A stretch of DNA of 64,000 nucleotides from positions 1-64,000 of the forward strand of contig NZ_AWZV01000025.1 of the NCBI RefSeq assembly GCF_000472545.1. Reading direction: 5' to 3'. The position numbers were made by a program, and so were the translations under genes. Below, piece after piece: positions 56,871-64,000 of this stretch. Each line of letters begins with the position of its first letter. The first letter of the stretch is position 1. This DNA comes from Burkholderia sp. WSM2232. GTDB taxonomy: Bacteria > Pseudomonadota > Gammaproteobacteria > Burkholderiales > Burkholderiaceae. A model generated the notes under the pieces. That model was not told where the DNA came from. It saw only the letters and a program-made list of their open reading frames with translations, and ran no database searches.

Positions 56871-58277
56871 ATGACACAAGCAAAACAGTCGCTATTTGCC
56901 GAGCACGCGTATCTGCCGGACGGCTGGCGCCGCAATGTGCTGCTGGAATGGGACGCTAGCGGCACGCTGACAGCGGTCACGCCCGACGCGCCGCTCACTC
57001 GCGGAGCGCACGCGGGTACGCCCAAAGCCGCAGGTCCGATATTGCCTGGCATGCCGAACCTTCATTCGCATGCGTTTCAGCGCGCCATGGCGGGCCTCAC
57101 CGAATATCGCGCGGCCTCGGGCGCGGGCGCGACGGACAACTTCTGGAGCTGGCGTGACCTGATGTATCGCTTTGCCGCGCGCATCACGCCTGAGGGGCTG
57201 GCGAGCGTCGCGCAGTGGCTCTACATTGAAATGCTGAAAGCGGGCTATACGTCCGTGTGCGAATTCCATTACGTGCATCACGCGCCCGACGGCAACCGCT
57301 ACGCGAACCAGGCCGAACTCGCGCAACGCGTGGTGGACGCGGCGTCGGCGGCCGGCATCGGCATGACGATGCTGCCGGTGCTGTATCAGTACAGCGGCTT
57401 TGGCGCCCGTGCACCGCGCGAAGACCAGCGCCGCTTTGTCAATACCCCTGAGGGCCTGCTCGAACTGCTCGCCACGCTTCGTGCGGCACGGCCGGAAAAC
57501 GCGGCGCTGCGCTATGGCGTGGCGCCTCATTCGCTGCGCGCGGTCTCGGAACAGTCGCTGCGCGCGCTGTTGCAAGGGATCGACGCCAAGGCGCCGGTTC
57601 ATATCCATATCGCCGAGCAGACTGCCGAAGTGGACGCCTGCCTGGAAACGGAAGGCGCACGTCCGGTGCAATGGCTGCTCGACCGTTTCGATGTCGACAG
57701 CAGATGGTGCCTCGTGCACGCCACGCACGTGGATGCCGGCGAGACGCTCGCGCTTGCAAAGAGCGGCGCGGTCGCCGGCCTGTGCCTGACCACGGAGGCA
57801 AACCTCGGCGACGGCATTTTCCCCGCGCACGATTATCTGGACGCGCAAGGCCGTATAGGTGTCGGCTCGGATAGTCATATCGGCGTCGACTGGCGCGCCG
57901 AGTTGCGTCTGCTCGAATACGGGCAGCGCCTTGTGCGCCGGCAACGCAATGTGCTGGCGTCGGCGCAGGTGTCGTATGTGGCCGATCGTCTGTTCGACGC
58001 AACGCTCGTGGGCGGCGCGCAGGCAACCGGCCGCGCGGCCGGCGCCTTGCAAGCCGGCCATCGCGCGGATTGGCTCGTGCTGGACCCGGATCACCCGAGC
58101 ATTGCCGAGCATGCGCCGCATGCGTGGCTCTCGGGCCTGGTATTCTGCGAGCATGGCGAGACGCCGATTCGCGATGTGTACGCAGGCGGAGACAAGGTGG
58201 TCGACAAGCGCCGGCATCGCGACGAAGAGGGCGCTTACGCACGCTATCGCACGGCACTCGCCGAACTGCTCAAATGA
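56871..58277 (+). CDS. hutF: Formimidoylglutamate deiminase
   Basis: Converts N-formimino-glutamate to N-formyl-glutamate plus ammonia. 468 residues, amidohydrolase family: metal ligands in MPNLHSHAFQRAM, HIHIAEQTAEV, HATHVDAGE and GSDSHIGVDWRAELRLLEYGQRL. Its presence with hutG shows the five-enzyme route ending in formate, not the formiminoglutamase route. 16 bases behind hutI, with GAGAG before the ATG. Confidence 0.95.
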   Translation: MTQAKQSLFAEHAYLPDGWRRNVLLEWDASGTLTAVTPDAPLTRGAHAGTPKAAGPILPGMPNLHSHAFQRAMAGLTEYRAASGAGATDNFWSWRDLMYRFAARITPEGLASVAQWLYIEMLKAGYTSVCEFHYVHHAPDGNRYANQAELAQRVVDAASAAGIGMTMLPVLYQYSGFGARAPREDQRRFVNTPEGLLELLATLRAARPENAALRYGVAPHSLRAVSEQSLRALLQGIDAKAPVHIHIAEQTAEVDACLETEGARPVQWLLDRFDVDSRWCLVHATHVDAGETLALAKSGAVAGLCLTTEANLGDGIFPAHDYLDAQGRIGVGSDSHIGVDWRAELRLLEYGQRLVRRQRNVLASAQVSYVADRLFDATLVGGAQATGRAAGALQAGHRADWLVLDPDHPSIAEHAPHAWLSGLVFCEHGETPIRDVYAGGDKVVDKRRHRDEEGAYARYRTALAELLK

Positions 58278-58356
58278 CACGAAGCACCACGCGGTGCATG
58301 CCTGAGATGGGTAGCATGCCCGCGTTGCGGCAACGTTCTTTCGCTCCAGGACTGAC

Positions 58357-59169
58357 ATGACTGCTCAGAACACTCCGCCGGTTTTCACGCTGCATAGCGG
58401 AAGCCTGCCGCTACTGATCTCGATCCCGCATCTGGGCACCCGGATTCCCGCGGACATTGCCGCGACGATGACACCGGTCGCGCAACGCACCGACGACTGC
58501 GACTGGCACCTCGACCGGCTCTATGCATTTGCGAGGCGGATGGGTGCGTCGATTCTCGCGCCCACCTACGCGCGCTACGTGATCGACCTGAACCGGCCGC
58601 CCGACGGCGCGAACCTGTATCCGGGGCAGGACACGACGGGGCTCTTGCCCGTGGATACCTTCGACAAGGAGCCCTTGTACCGCGAAGGCCAGTTGCCGGA
58701 CGAAGCCGAAGTGGCGCGCCGTCGCGATGCATACTGGATGCCTTATCACGCCGCGCTTGCGAGCGAGCTTGCCGCGCTCAAGGCGCGCCACGGCAAGGTG
58801 CTGCTGTGGGAGGCGCACTCGATCCGCTCGCACGTACCGCGGTTTTTCGAAGGGCGCTTGCCCGACTTCAACTTCGGCACCTCGAACGGCGCGAGCGCGG
58901 TGGCGGGTCTGGCGGAGGAACTGGCGGCGGTGGTCGAGCGGCATGGCGATTATTCCGCCGTTGCCAACGGCCGCTTCAAGGGCGGCTATATCACGCGGCA
59001 CTATGGTGAGCCTTCGCAAGGCGTGCATGCGGTGCAGCTGGAGTTGTCGCAGATCACCTATATGCAGGAACAGTTGCCGTACGCCTACGATGAAGCGCTG
59101 GCCGGCAAGATCGAGCCTTTGCTCGAGCAACTCGTGACGACGGCGTTCGAGCGCGTCAACGCTGCCTGA
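58357..59169 (+). CDS. hutG: N-formylglutamate deformylase
   Basis: Last step: N-formylglutamate to glutamate plus formate. 270 residues of the FGase family: LPLLISIPHLGTRIP, VIDLNRPPDGANLYPGQDTTGL, KVLLWEAHSIRSHVPRFFEGRLPDFNFGT and GGYITRHYGEPSQGVHAVQLEL. Last gene of the operon, followed by a strong terminator. Confidence 0.95.
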   Translation: MTAQNTPPVFTLHSGSLPLLISIPHLGTRIPADIAATMTPVAQRTDDCDWHLDRLYAFARRMGASILAPTYARYVIDLNRPPDGANLYPGQDTTGLLPVDTFDKEPLYREGQLPDEAEVARRRDAYWMPYHAALASELAALKARHGKVLLWEAHSIRSHVPRFFEGRLPDFNFGTSNGASAVAGLAEELAAVVERHGDYSAVANGRFKGGYITRHYGEPSQGVHAVQLELSQITYMQEQLPYAYDEALAGKIEPLLEQLVTTAFERVNAA

Positions 59170-59191
59170 TCGCGACGCCTGACGCATAACG

Positions 59192-59221
59192 AAAAAGCCT
59201 CGCCGCCGGCGAGGCTTTTTT
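59192..59221. terminator. Rho-independent terminator of the hut operon
   Basis: AAAAAGCCTCGCC-GCCG-GGCGAGGCTTTTTT-type hairpin, with a perfect GC-rich stem, A-run before and T-run after, so it can act in both directions. It ends hut on the plus strand and the small gene on the minus strand. Confidence 0.93.
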
Positions 59222-59281
59222 CATGCACGCGACGCCTCGCGTCGGCATGGTCCGCCGTTGCCCTCGGCGCGAGGGCAACCA

Positions 59282-59419
59282 TCAACGGCAGTGGCGTTCC
59301 CAGTGATGATGCACGTGCACCTTCTTGCACACCGGGTGATGGTGGCGAGCCGCCTGCGCGGGAGCAATTGCGCCGAAAACGGCGGCGGCCGCGGCGATGG
59401 CCAGAACGATTTTCTTCAT
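59282..59419 (-). CDS. Small His-rich exported protein
   Basis: 45 residues: signal peptide MKKIVLAIAAAAAVFGAIAPAQA, cleaved before ARHHHP, leaving a mature peptide of about 22 residues with seven His and two Cys (HHHPVCKK, HVHHHWERHC). The composition suggests metal binding, copper or nickel for example, which is inference. Similar short His-rich exported peptides are common in Burkholderiales annotations. A longer frame upstream has no signal or start. Confidence 0.75.
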   Translation of the reverse strand: MKKIVLAIAAAAAVFGAIAPAQAARHHHPVCKKVHVHHHWERHCR

Positions 59420-59727
59420 TACAAAACCCTTAATCCGTGTTGTGAAATTCGCGGTGCGGCACGGCATGTGCCGCACGGTACGCAAGCATGCCACACACAT
59501 GCGTACCGCGTAGGAACGCCGACGCTGCGCAAGTGTCCATTCCCATGGGAAACCCCGGAAAACTGCGTGTGGATTGACGAGCGGCAATGCGTGTAAATTT
59601 CGCCAGGAAGGCTCGCATGACCCAGGGCGCCACCCTTGCAGACGAGGCCATGCACCGGCTACCCTTTCAAAACGATGACGCACGAAGGCGTCGTCCTTAC
59701 ATCGGGCAAAAGATGGAAGACCCAGCG

Positions 59728-60393
59728 ATGGAAGATTCCGACGAATTGCTGCTCCCGGTCTGGCGCGCGAATCTCGTGCTGCTCACGCGCGAAGTCGGCG
59801 CGGCGACGCGCCTCGCACGCATGATGACGTTCTCCGCGAGCTATCTGAAGTTGATGTTGTCCGGCCAGCGCGAATTCAGCGAGGAGTTCGTGCGCGGCAT
59901 AGAAGCGGTGACCGGCTTGCCGAACGGCTGGATGAACACGCCGCACAGCGAAGCGGAAATTCCCGCCAACGCGCGCGCCGCAATCGACAACGAAGAGCCG
60001 CTCGCGCGCTTTCGCGGCACCGCGCATCCGGTGCGAAAAAAGACCGTGCTGCGGCCGCCCGAGCCGATTTTCGGCCAGACCTCGCCGGCTAAACGAATGG
60101 AGGACGAAACGCTGGACGCCGAAGCGCATCGGCGTCAGGCCTATTTCCGCAAGGTCCGCGAGCTGGCAGTCCAGGAAGTGCGGCGTTTCGAGCGACATCT
60201 CGCGCATGCGCCGGTCGAGCTGACGTCGTTGCGATCGAGGGTGGAAGACGTGATTGCCGCCGCCGAGCGCGACGATCCCATTCAGGCCGATCTTGCCGGG
60301 CGGCTCGAACAGATCGAGAAGCACCGTCATTTGCTGCTGCGGCATGTGGAGAGCTTGCAGGCTTTGCTCGGGCAATTGGGCGAGGGCGACTGA
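59728..60393 (+). CDS. Hypothetical protein with HTH/XRE-like N-terminus and coiled coil
   Basis: About 221 residues. The N-terminal part (ATRLARMMTFSASYLKLMLSGQREFSEEFVRGIEAVTGLPNGWMNTPH) has the pattern of a Cro/CI-type helix-turn-helix ending in the GLPxGW motif seen in phage-repressor-like proteins. The rest is charged and helical, with a predicted coiled coil (DLAGRLEQIEKHRHLLLRHVESLQALLGQL). GGAAG precedes the chosen ATG; ATGs at 59713 and further up are possible. No exact family recognised; likely DNA-binding (inference). Confidence 0.7.
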   Translation: MEDSDELLLPVWRANLVLLTREVGAATRLARMMTFSASYLKLMLSGQREFSEEFVRGIEAVTGLPNGWMNTPHSEAEIPANARAAIDNEEPLARFRGTAHPVRKKTVLRPPEPIFGQTSPAKRMEDETLDAEAHRRQAYFRKVRELAVQEVRRFERHLAHAPVELTSLRSRVEDVIAAAERDDPIQADLAGRLEQIEKHRHLLLRHVESLQALLGQLGEGD

Positions 60394-60448
60394 TGCGCGT
60401 TCCCATCCGCAAGAGGCTCACGCGGGCGCCGCGCGGCACAGGGCGCTC

Positions 60449-62392
60449 ATGACGCGCCGCCCGAGGTGCCTTAGCATGGCCGCGGCGCTTGCCTTGGTCG
60501 CCGCAGCCTCTGGCGCATGCGCGGAGGCGGCGGACGCGTCGAACGCGCCGGACGCGGCATCTGCTGCATCCACCGACGAGCGCGCGCCCTACACGACGGA
60601 GCGCGACGTGCATCTCTTCACGATCCAGAAGGACGGTTCCGTCGAGGAACACGACGACAGCGTGTTGCGCGCGAACACCATGAGCGGCGTGGACGACATC
60701 GCGCAACGTTACGTGTGGTTCAACAAGGACATCGAGCAGGTGCAGTTGCTCGCCGCCGAAACCATCGCCCCCGATGGCGCGACCCAGGTGGTTGGTCCGG
60801 AAGCGATTCGCGACGTTCAGGAGCCGCGTTCGGCGGGCGCGCCGAGCTTTCAGGACGGCGTGTTGCGCACGGTGATTTTTCCCGGCGTAGAGCCGGGCTC
60901 GCGCGTGCATCTGGCGTTTCGCAAGACCCGCATGAAGCCCTTGCAGGCGGGTACTTTCGCGTACCTCGTGGAGCCGACCCGCGAGCCGGTAGAAGAGCAG
61001 CGCCTGATCTTCGATCTGCCCGCCGACGTGCCGCTTTATGCCGACGCGCGCGGCTACACCGCACAGCCGCCGGTCACCGCGAACGGCCGCACGCGCTACG
61101 AATTCCGCTACCGGCATGGGCCGTATGCGCGGCTCGAAGCGGGCGCGGTCGGCTATGCGAACTGGGGCGATCGTCTGATGGTCTCGACTGTGCCCGACTT
61201 CGCGAGCTTCGCGGCGCGCTATCGCGTGCCCGCTATCGACGCTACTTTCGGCGACCCGGCCATCGTGCGGCTCGCGCAGTCGCTCACCGCGCGAGCCGCC
61301 GATCCGCGTGAGAAGGCGCACATCCTGTACGACTGGATGCGCATGAACATCCGCTACGTGGCGCTGTACCTCGGCGAGACCGCTGCGATCCCGCACAAGG
61401 CCGCGGACATTCTGCGCAACCGTTATGGTGACTGCAAGGACCACGTCGCGCTGTACAGCGCGTTGCTGGCCGCTGTCGGCATTCGCAGCGAAGCCGTGCT
61501 GCTCAATCTCGGGCCGTACTACACCTTGCCTGACGTGCCCGGCTACGGCGCGAGCGCCATCAATCACGCAATTGTCTGGATTCCTGAACTGTCGCTGTAC
61601 GCGGACACGACCGCAGGCGGCGTCGGCTTCGGCTATCTGCCGGTGGCCGTCATGGACCGGCCGGTGCTGCTGGTCGGCGAGGGGGTGCTCTCGCGCACGC
61701 CCGCCACGCAGGAACGCGAGCGGACGGCCCGCGTGCAGATCGACGTCGACGAAAACGGCACCGCGCGTTACGGCTATCGCGTGGAAGATGCGGGCTTCAC
61801 CGCCGAAATCGAGCGCAATATCTTTCGGCGTGCATCGCGCCAGCGCACGCAGCAGATTGCCGGCAATCGTCTGTTGCAAACCGGACTGCATGGCAGCGCG
61901 CAATTGCAGACGGGCGATGTGGCCGCGACCGACGGACCGTTCGCGACATCGATGCAGGGCAAGCTCGAGCATTTCGTCTGGATGGACGGCACGACCGCCG
62001 TGCCCGCCCTGACGAGCTTTTCCGGCGGCATGGACTCGCAGGTCCAGGCATGGCTTGCCGAGCCTGTGCGCACGCAGCCGTGGGCCTGCATTGGCGGTGC
62101 GTTCGACGAGACCCTCGAGATCACGCTGCCGCGCTTTGCCAGGCTAACCGACATACCCGCCGATACGGAAGTGCAGAACCGCTACGTGAGGTTCTCGTCG
62201 CGCTATGTTTTCGATCCGGCGGCGCGGGTGCTTCAGGTGAGACGCCAGCTTCGCGCCGCCTTCGGTCACCAGATGTGCAGCGCCGAAGAGTTTGAGGCCA
62301 TGCAGGAAGATCTGGTGCGGATCGAGCGCGACCTCGACGCGCAGATCGTCGTCAAGGCCGCGCGGCTCAGTCAGGCTGCGAGCGCGAACTAG
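60449..62392 (+). CDS. DUF3857 and transglutaminase-like domain protein, exported
   Basis: 647 residues with a signal peptide (cleaved near ACAEA). Residues about 45-240 are a DUF3857 domain, and about 270-400 a transglutaminase-like fold with the triad visible: Cys in NRYGDCKDH (about 329), His in AINHAIVWI (about 372) and Asp in LYADTT (about 384). A C-terminal beta-rich part follows. Such proteins act as periplasmic or surface cysteine-protease-like enzymes; substrate unknown. The long upstream frame overlaps the previous gene and is not used. Confidence 0.88.
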   Translation: MTRRPRCLSMAAALALVAAASGACAEAADASNAPDAASAASTDERAPYTTERDVHLFTIQKDGSVEEHDDSVLRANTMSGVDDIAQRYVWFNKDIEQVQLLAAETIAPDGATQVVGPEAIRDVQEPRSAGAPSFQDGVLRTVIFPGVEPGSRVHLAFRKTRMKPLQAGTFAYLVEPTREPVEEQRLIFDLPADVPLYADARGYTAQPPVTANGRTRYEFRYRHGPYARLEAGAVGYANWGDRLMVSTVPDFASFAARYRVPAIDATFGDPAIVRLAQSLTARAADPREKAHILYDWMRMNIRYVALYLGETAAIPHKAADILRNRYGDCKDHVALYSALLAAVGIRSEAVLLNLGPYYTLPDVPGYGASAINHAIVWIPELSLYADTTAGGVGFGYLPVAVMDRPVLLVGEGVLSRTPATQERERTARVQIDVDENGTARYGYRVEDAGFTAEIERNIFRRASRQRTQQIAGNRLLQTGLHGSAQLQTGDVAATDGPFATSMQGKLEHFVWMDGTTAVPALTSFSGGMDSQVQAWLAEPVRTQPWACIGGAFDETLEITLPRFARLTDIPADTEVQNRYVRFSSRYVFDPAARVLQVRRQLRAAFGHQMCSAEEFEAMQEDLVRIERDLDAQIVVKAARLSQAASAN

Positions 62393-62397
62393 CCGCC

Positions 62398-63597
62398 TCA
62401 GGTGCCGCTCTTCGTGACGATCGGCACCCACGCGCCGTTCTTCACCTGATACAGCGTCGAGGCGCCGCTTTTCAGAGCACCGGTTTTGTCGAACGAGATT
62501 TTGCCGGTCACGCCTTCGAAGTCGATTGTCTTGAGCACGGGGCGGTAGTCGTTGGGCGAAGTGGATTTCGCCTGCTGCATGGCCCGGATCGCGGCCCATG
62601 CGCCGTCGTAGCCGAACGGCGCATACGAGAGAATCTCGCCGCCGAAGCGCTTCTTGAACTTCGTTGAGAAGTCCTTGCCGCCGGGCAGTTGCGCGAGCGG
62701 GCGGCCGTATTCCCAGGCCATCACGCCTTCGGCCGCGTCGCCGGCGAGCTTGATGAACTCCGGATCTTCAACGCCTCCGCCGCCCACCAGTTGCGCGGTC
62801 ACGCCAAGCTGTTTCATGCGCCGCGCGAAGCCCGCGGCCTGCGTATCGAGCCCGCCGAAGAAGATCAGATCCGCATTCGCTGCCTTGATCTTGGTGAGCT
62901 GCGTGCTGAAATCCACCGCGTGGTTGTCGGTGTACTCGCGCGCGACGATGGTGCCGCCGTGCGCTTTCACGGCCTTCTCGAACTCGTCCGCTTCGCCCTG
63001 GCCAAAGGCGGTGCGGTCGTCGATGATCGCGATGCGTTTCGCCTTCGTCACCTCGACTGCGTAGACGCCTGCGTTGCCCGCGTTTTGCGCGTCGGTGGAG
63101 ATCACCATGAAGGTGTTCGCGAAGCCGCGGCCGGTGATGATCGGGTTGGTGGCGGCAGGGTCGATCACCGGAATGCCGGCCTGCTCGTAGACCTGCGAGG
63201 CGGGAATCGTCGTGCCCGAGTTGAAGTGGCCGACCACCACCGAGACGCCCGAGTCCACCAGCTTCTGCGCGACCTGCACGCCGATGCGCGGGTCCGCCTG
63301 GTCGTCCTGCGAAACGATCTGGAATTGCGCGAGCTTGTCGCCGATCCTGATCTTCTGCGCGTTGGCTTCTTCGATGGCGAGCCGCACGCCGTTTTCGAGG
63401 TCCTTGCCGTAGCCGGCGTTCGCGCCCGTCATCGGCCCGGCGAAGCCGATCTTGACGGGCAGGTCGTCGGCGAAACTGCCGGCCGATGCGACGGCAAAGA
63501 GGGCGCCGACGCACAGAACAAGCGGTTTGAGCATGCTGTGCATGGTGTAGTGCCCGGTGTGGTGCTCCGTGTGGTGGCTGGTGCGGCGGTTACTCAT
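62398..63597 (-). CDS. Branched-chain amino acid ABC transporter substrate-binding protein (LivK-like)
   Basis: Periplasmic receptor, 399 residues. GAGGAGA six bases upstream supports the ATG at 63597, which gives an odd His-rich leader (SHHTEHHTGHYT) before the hydrophobic segment and cleavage near SFA|DD. The mature part has VKIGFAGPMTGANAGYGKDLENGVRLAIEEANAQ, VVGHFNSGTTIPASQVYEQAGIPVIDPAATNP, and DRTAFGQGEADEFEKAV, all typical of the LivJ/K family. No permease or ATPase genes adjoin, so it works with a system elsewhere or is an orphan receptor. Ligand may be Leu/Ile/Val or another amino acid. Confidence 0.93.
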   Translation of the reverse strand: MSNRRTSHHTEHHTGHYTMHSMLKPLVLCVGALFAVASAGSFADDLPVKIGFAGPMTGANAGYGKDLENGVRLAIEEANAQKIRIGDKLAQFQIVSQDDQADPRIGVQVAQKLVDSGVSVVVGHFNSGTTIPASQVYEQAGIPVIDPAATNPIITGRGFANTFMVISTDAQNAGNAGVYAVEVTKAKRIAIIDDRTAFGQGEADEFEKAVKAHGGTIVAREYTDNHAVDFSTQLTKIKAANADLIFFGGLDTQAAGFARRMKQLGVTAQLVGGGGVEDPEFIKLAGDAAEGVMAWEYGRPLAQLPGGKDFSTKFKKRFGGEILSYAPFGYDGAWAAIRAMQQAKSTSPNDYRPVLKTIDFEGVTGKISFDKTGALKSGASTLYQVKNGAWVPIVTKSGT

Positions 63598-64000
63598 GGT
63601 CTCTCCTCACTTCGTCGGTTCAGGTGTGAAAGCGGCAAGGTGATGACGCGGGTCGGGCGAGCCGCTCGAGCACTCAGCAAGTACTCAGCGAGCGCTCAGC
63701 GAGCGCGGGAGCGGTCACCGATGGGGCAGGCGTTTTCACACAGGCGCGTACGCTTGCGATCACGCTGGCTGGATCAGATGACGTTGCATTCGCACGCCGG
63801 TCATGTGGCGCGAATATAGGAAGCCAATATGCGGCCGTCTTGGCAGTTCGCGACGCTTTCAATGAGCATTTCGGCACAGCGGGCACGGGCCGTTGCACGC
63901 GCTGCGCCGCCTGGCGCATCGGCAGTGCGGATTGGCGCACATGCCTGGCTCATGCGTGGCACCTGTTGGCACCTGTTTGGGACATTGTTCGCACGTGGAT
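63598..64000. other. Intergenic region at window end
   Basis: About 400 bases upstream of the binding-protein gene. Contains short direct repeats (CTCAGCGAGCG around 63685-63710; GGCACCTGTT around 63957-63975) but no supported gene. Confidence 0.5.

Noticed and set aside
63674-63940. Minus-strand 88-codon frame at the window end
   Set aside because: No recognisable features, no ribosome site, Ala/Arg/Ser bias typical of GC-rich non-coding DNA.

Overview
The window is a high-GC bacterial chromosome segment with gene content, Fur/LexA/HutC/FliA-type sites and protein families typical of Burkholderiales; the combination of a hydroxamate-type siderophore locus, a double-length UvrA, a complete HutF/HutG-type histidine pathway and many LysR regulators suggests Paraburkholderia or a close relative. 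Genus is inferred from family content only; no rRNA or tRNA gene is visible.

Layout. 1-13.0 kb is an iron-siderophore locus: the 3' end of a non-ribosomal peptide synthetase (A tail, PCP, epimerase, thioesterase), a Fur-controlled TonB-dependent receptor, a periplasmic siderophore-binding protein and a fused FhuB-type permease, then a second, divergent Fur-controlled TonB receptor and an MFS exporter. A decayed second copy of the thioesterase 3' end lies just behind the synthetase. 13-19.5 kb holds single genes (FMN-binding split-barrel protein, CheV behind a FliA-type promoter, DUF4142 protein, aldo/keto reductase, SDR with divergent LysR). 19.5-25.6 kb is one giant gene encoding a tandem-duplicated UvrA under a LexA box. 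26-30.6 kb has a GlxA-like regulator, an orphan RmlC, a RhtA-like exporter with divergent LysR, and a DUF1328 mini-protein.

31.3-41.0 kb is the most interesting part: a tightly packed gene row wecB - bcsB-like - nfrB - nfrA - lipoprotein. In E. coli NfrA, NfrB and NfrC (=WecB) are the phage N4 receptor genes, now understood as a c-di-GMP-controlled exopolysaccharide machine using UDP-ManNAc. Here the three are collinear, together with a BcsB-like periplasmic subunit and a lipoprotein that looks like a sugar-active enzyme, which suggests a self-contained envelope polysaccharide system.

41-49.4 kb has an ArgO/ArgP-type exporter and regulator, an MFS transporter behind a PRC-barrel lipoprotein, an AzgA-type purine permease, a DUF899 protein, a small membrane protein and an NAD-dependent epimerase. 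49.5-59.2 kb has a LysR gene and a full histidine-utilisation operon (hutH C U D I F G) with three HutC-like operators and a strong terminator. 59.2-64 kb has a His-rich mini-protein, an HTH-like protein, a DUF3857/transglutaminase protein and a branched-chain amino acid binding protein.

A second theme is the number of short tandem repeat arrays between genes (units of 5, 6, 8, 9, 11, 13, 15, 16 and 21 bp); three separate arrays share a 13-bp period. No insertion sequence, prophage, CRISPR array or RNA gene was recognised.
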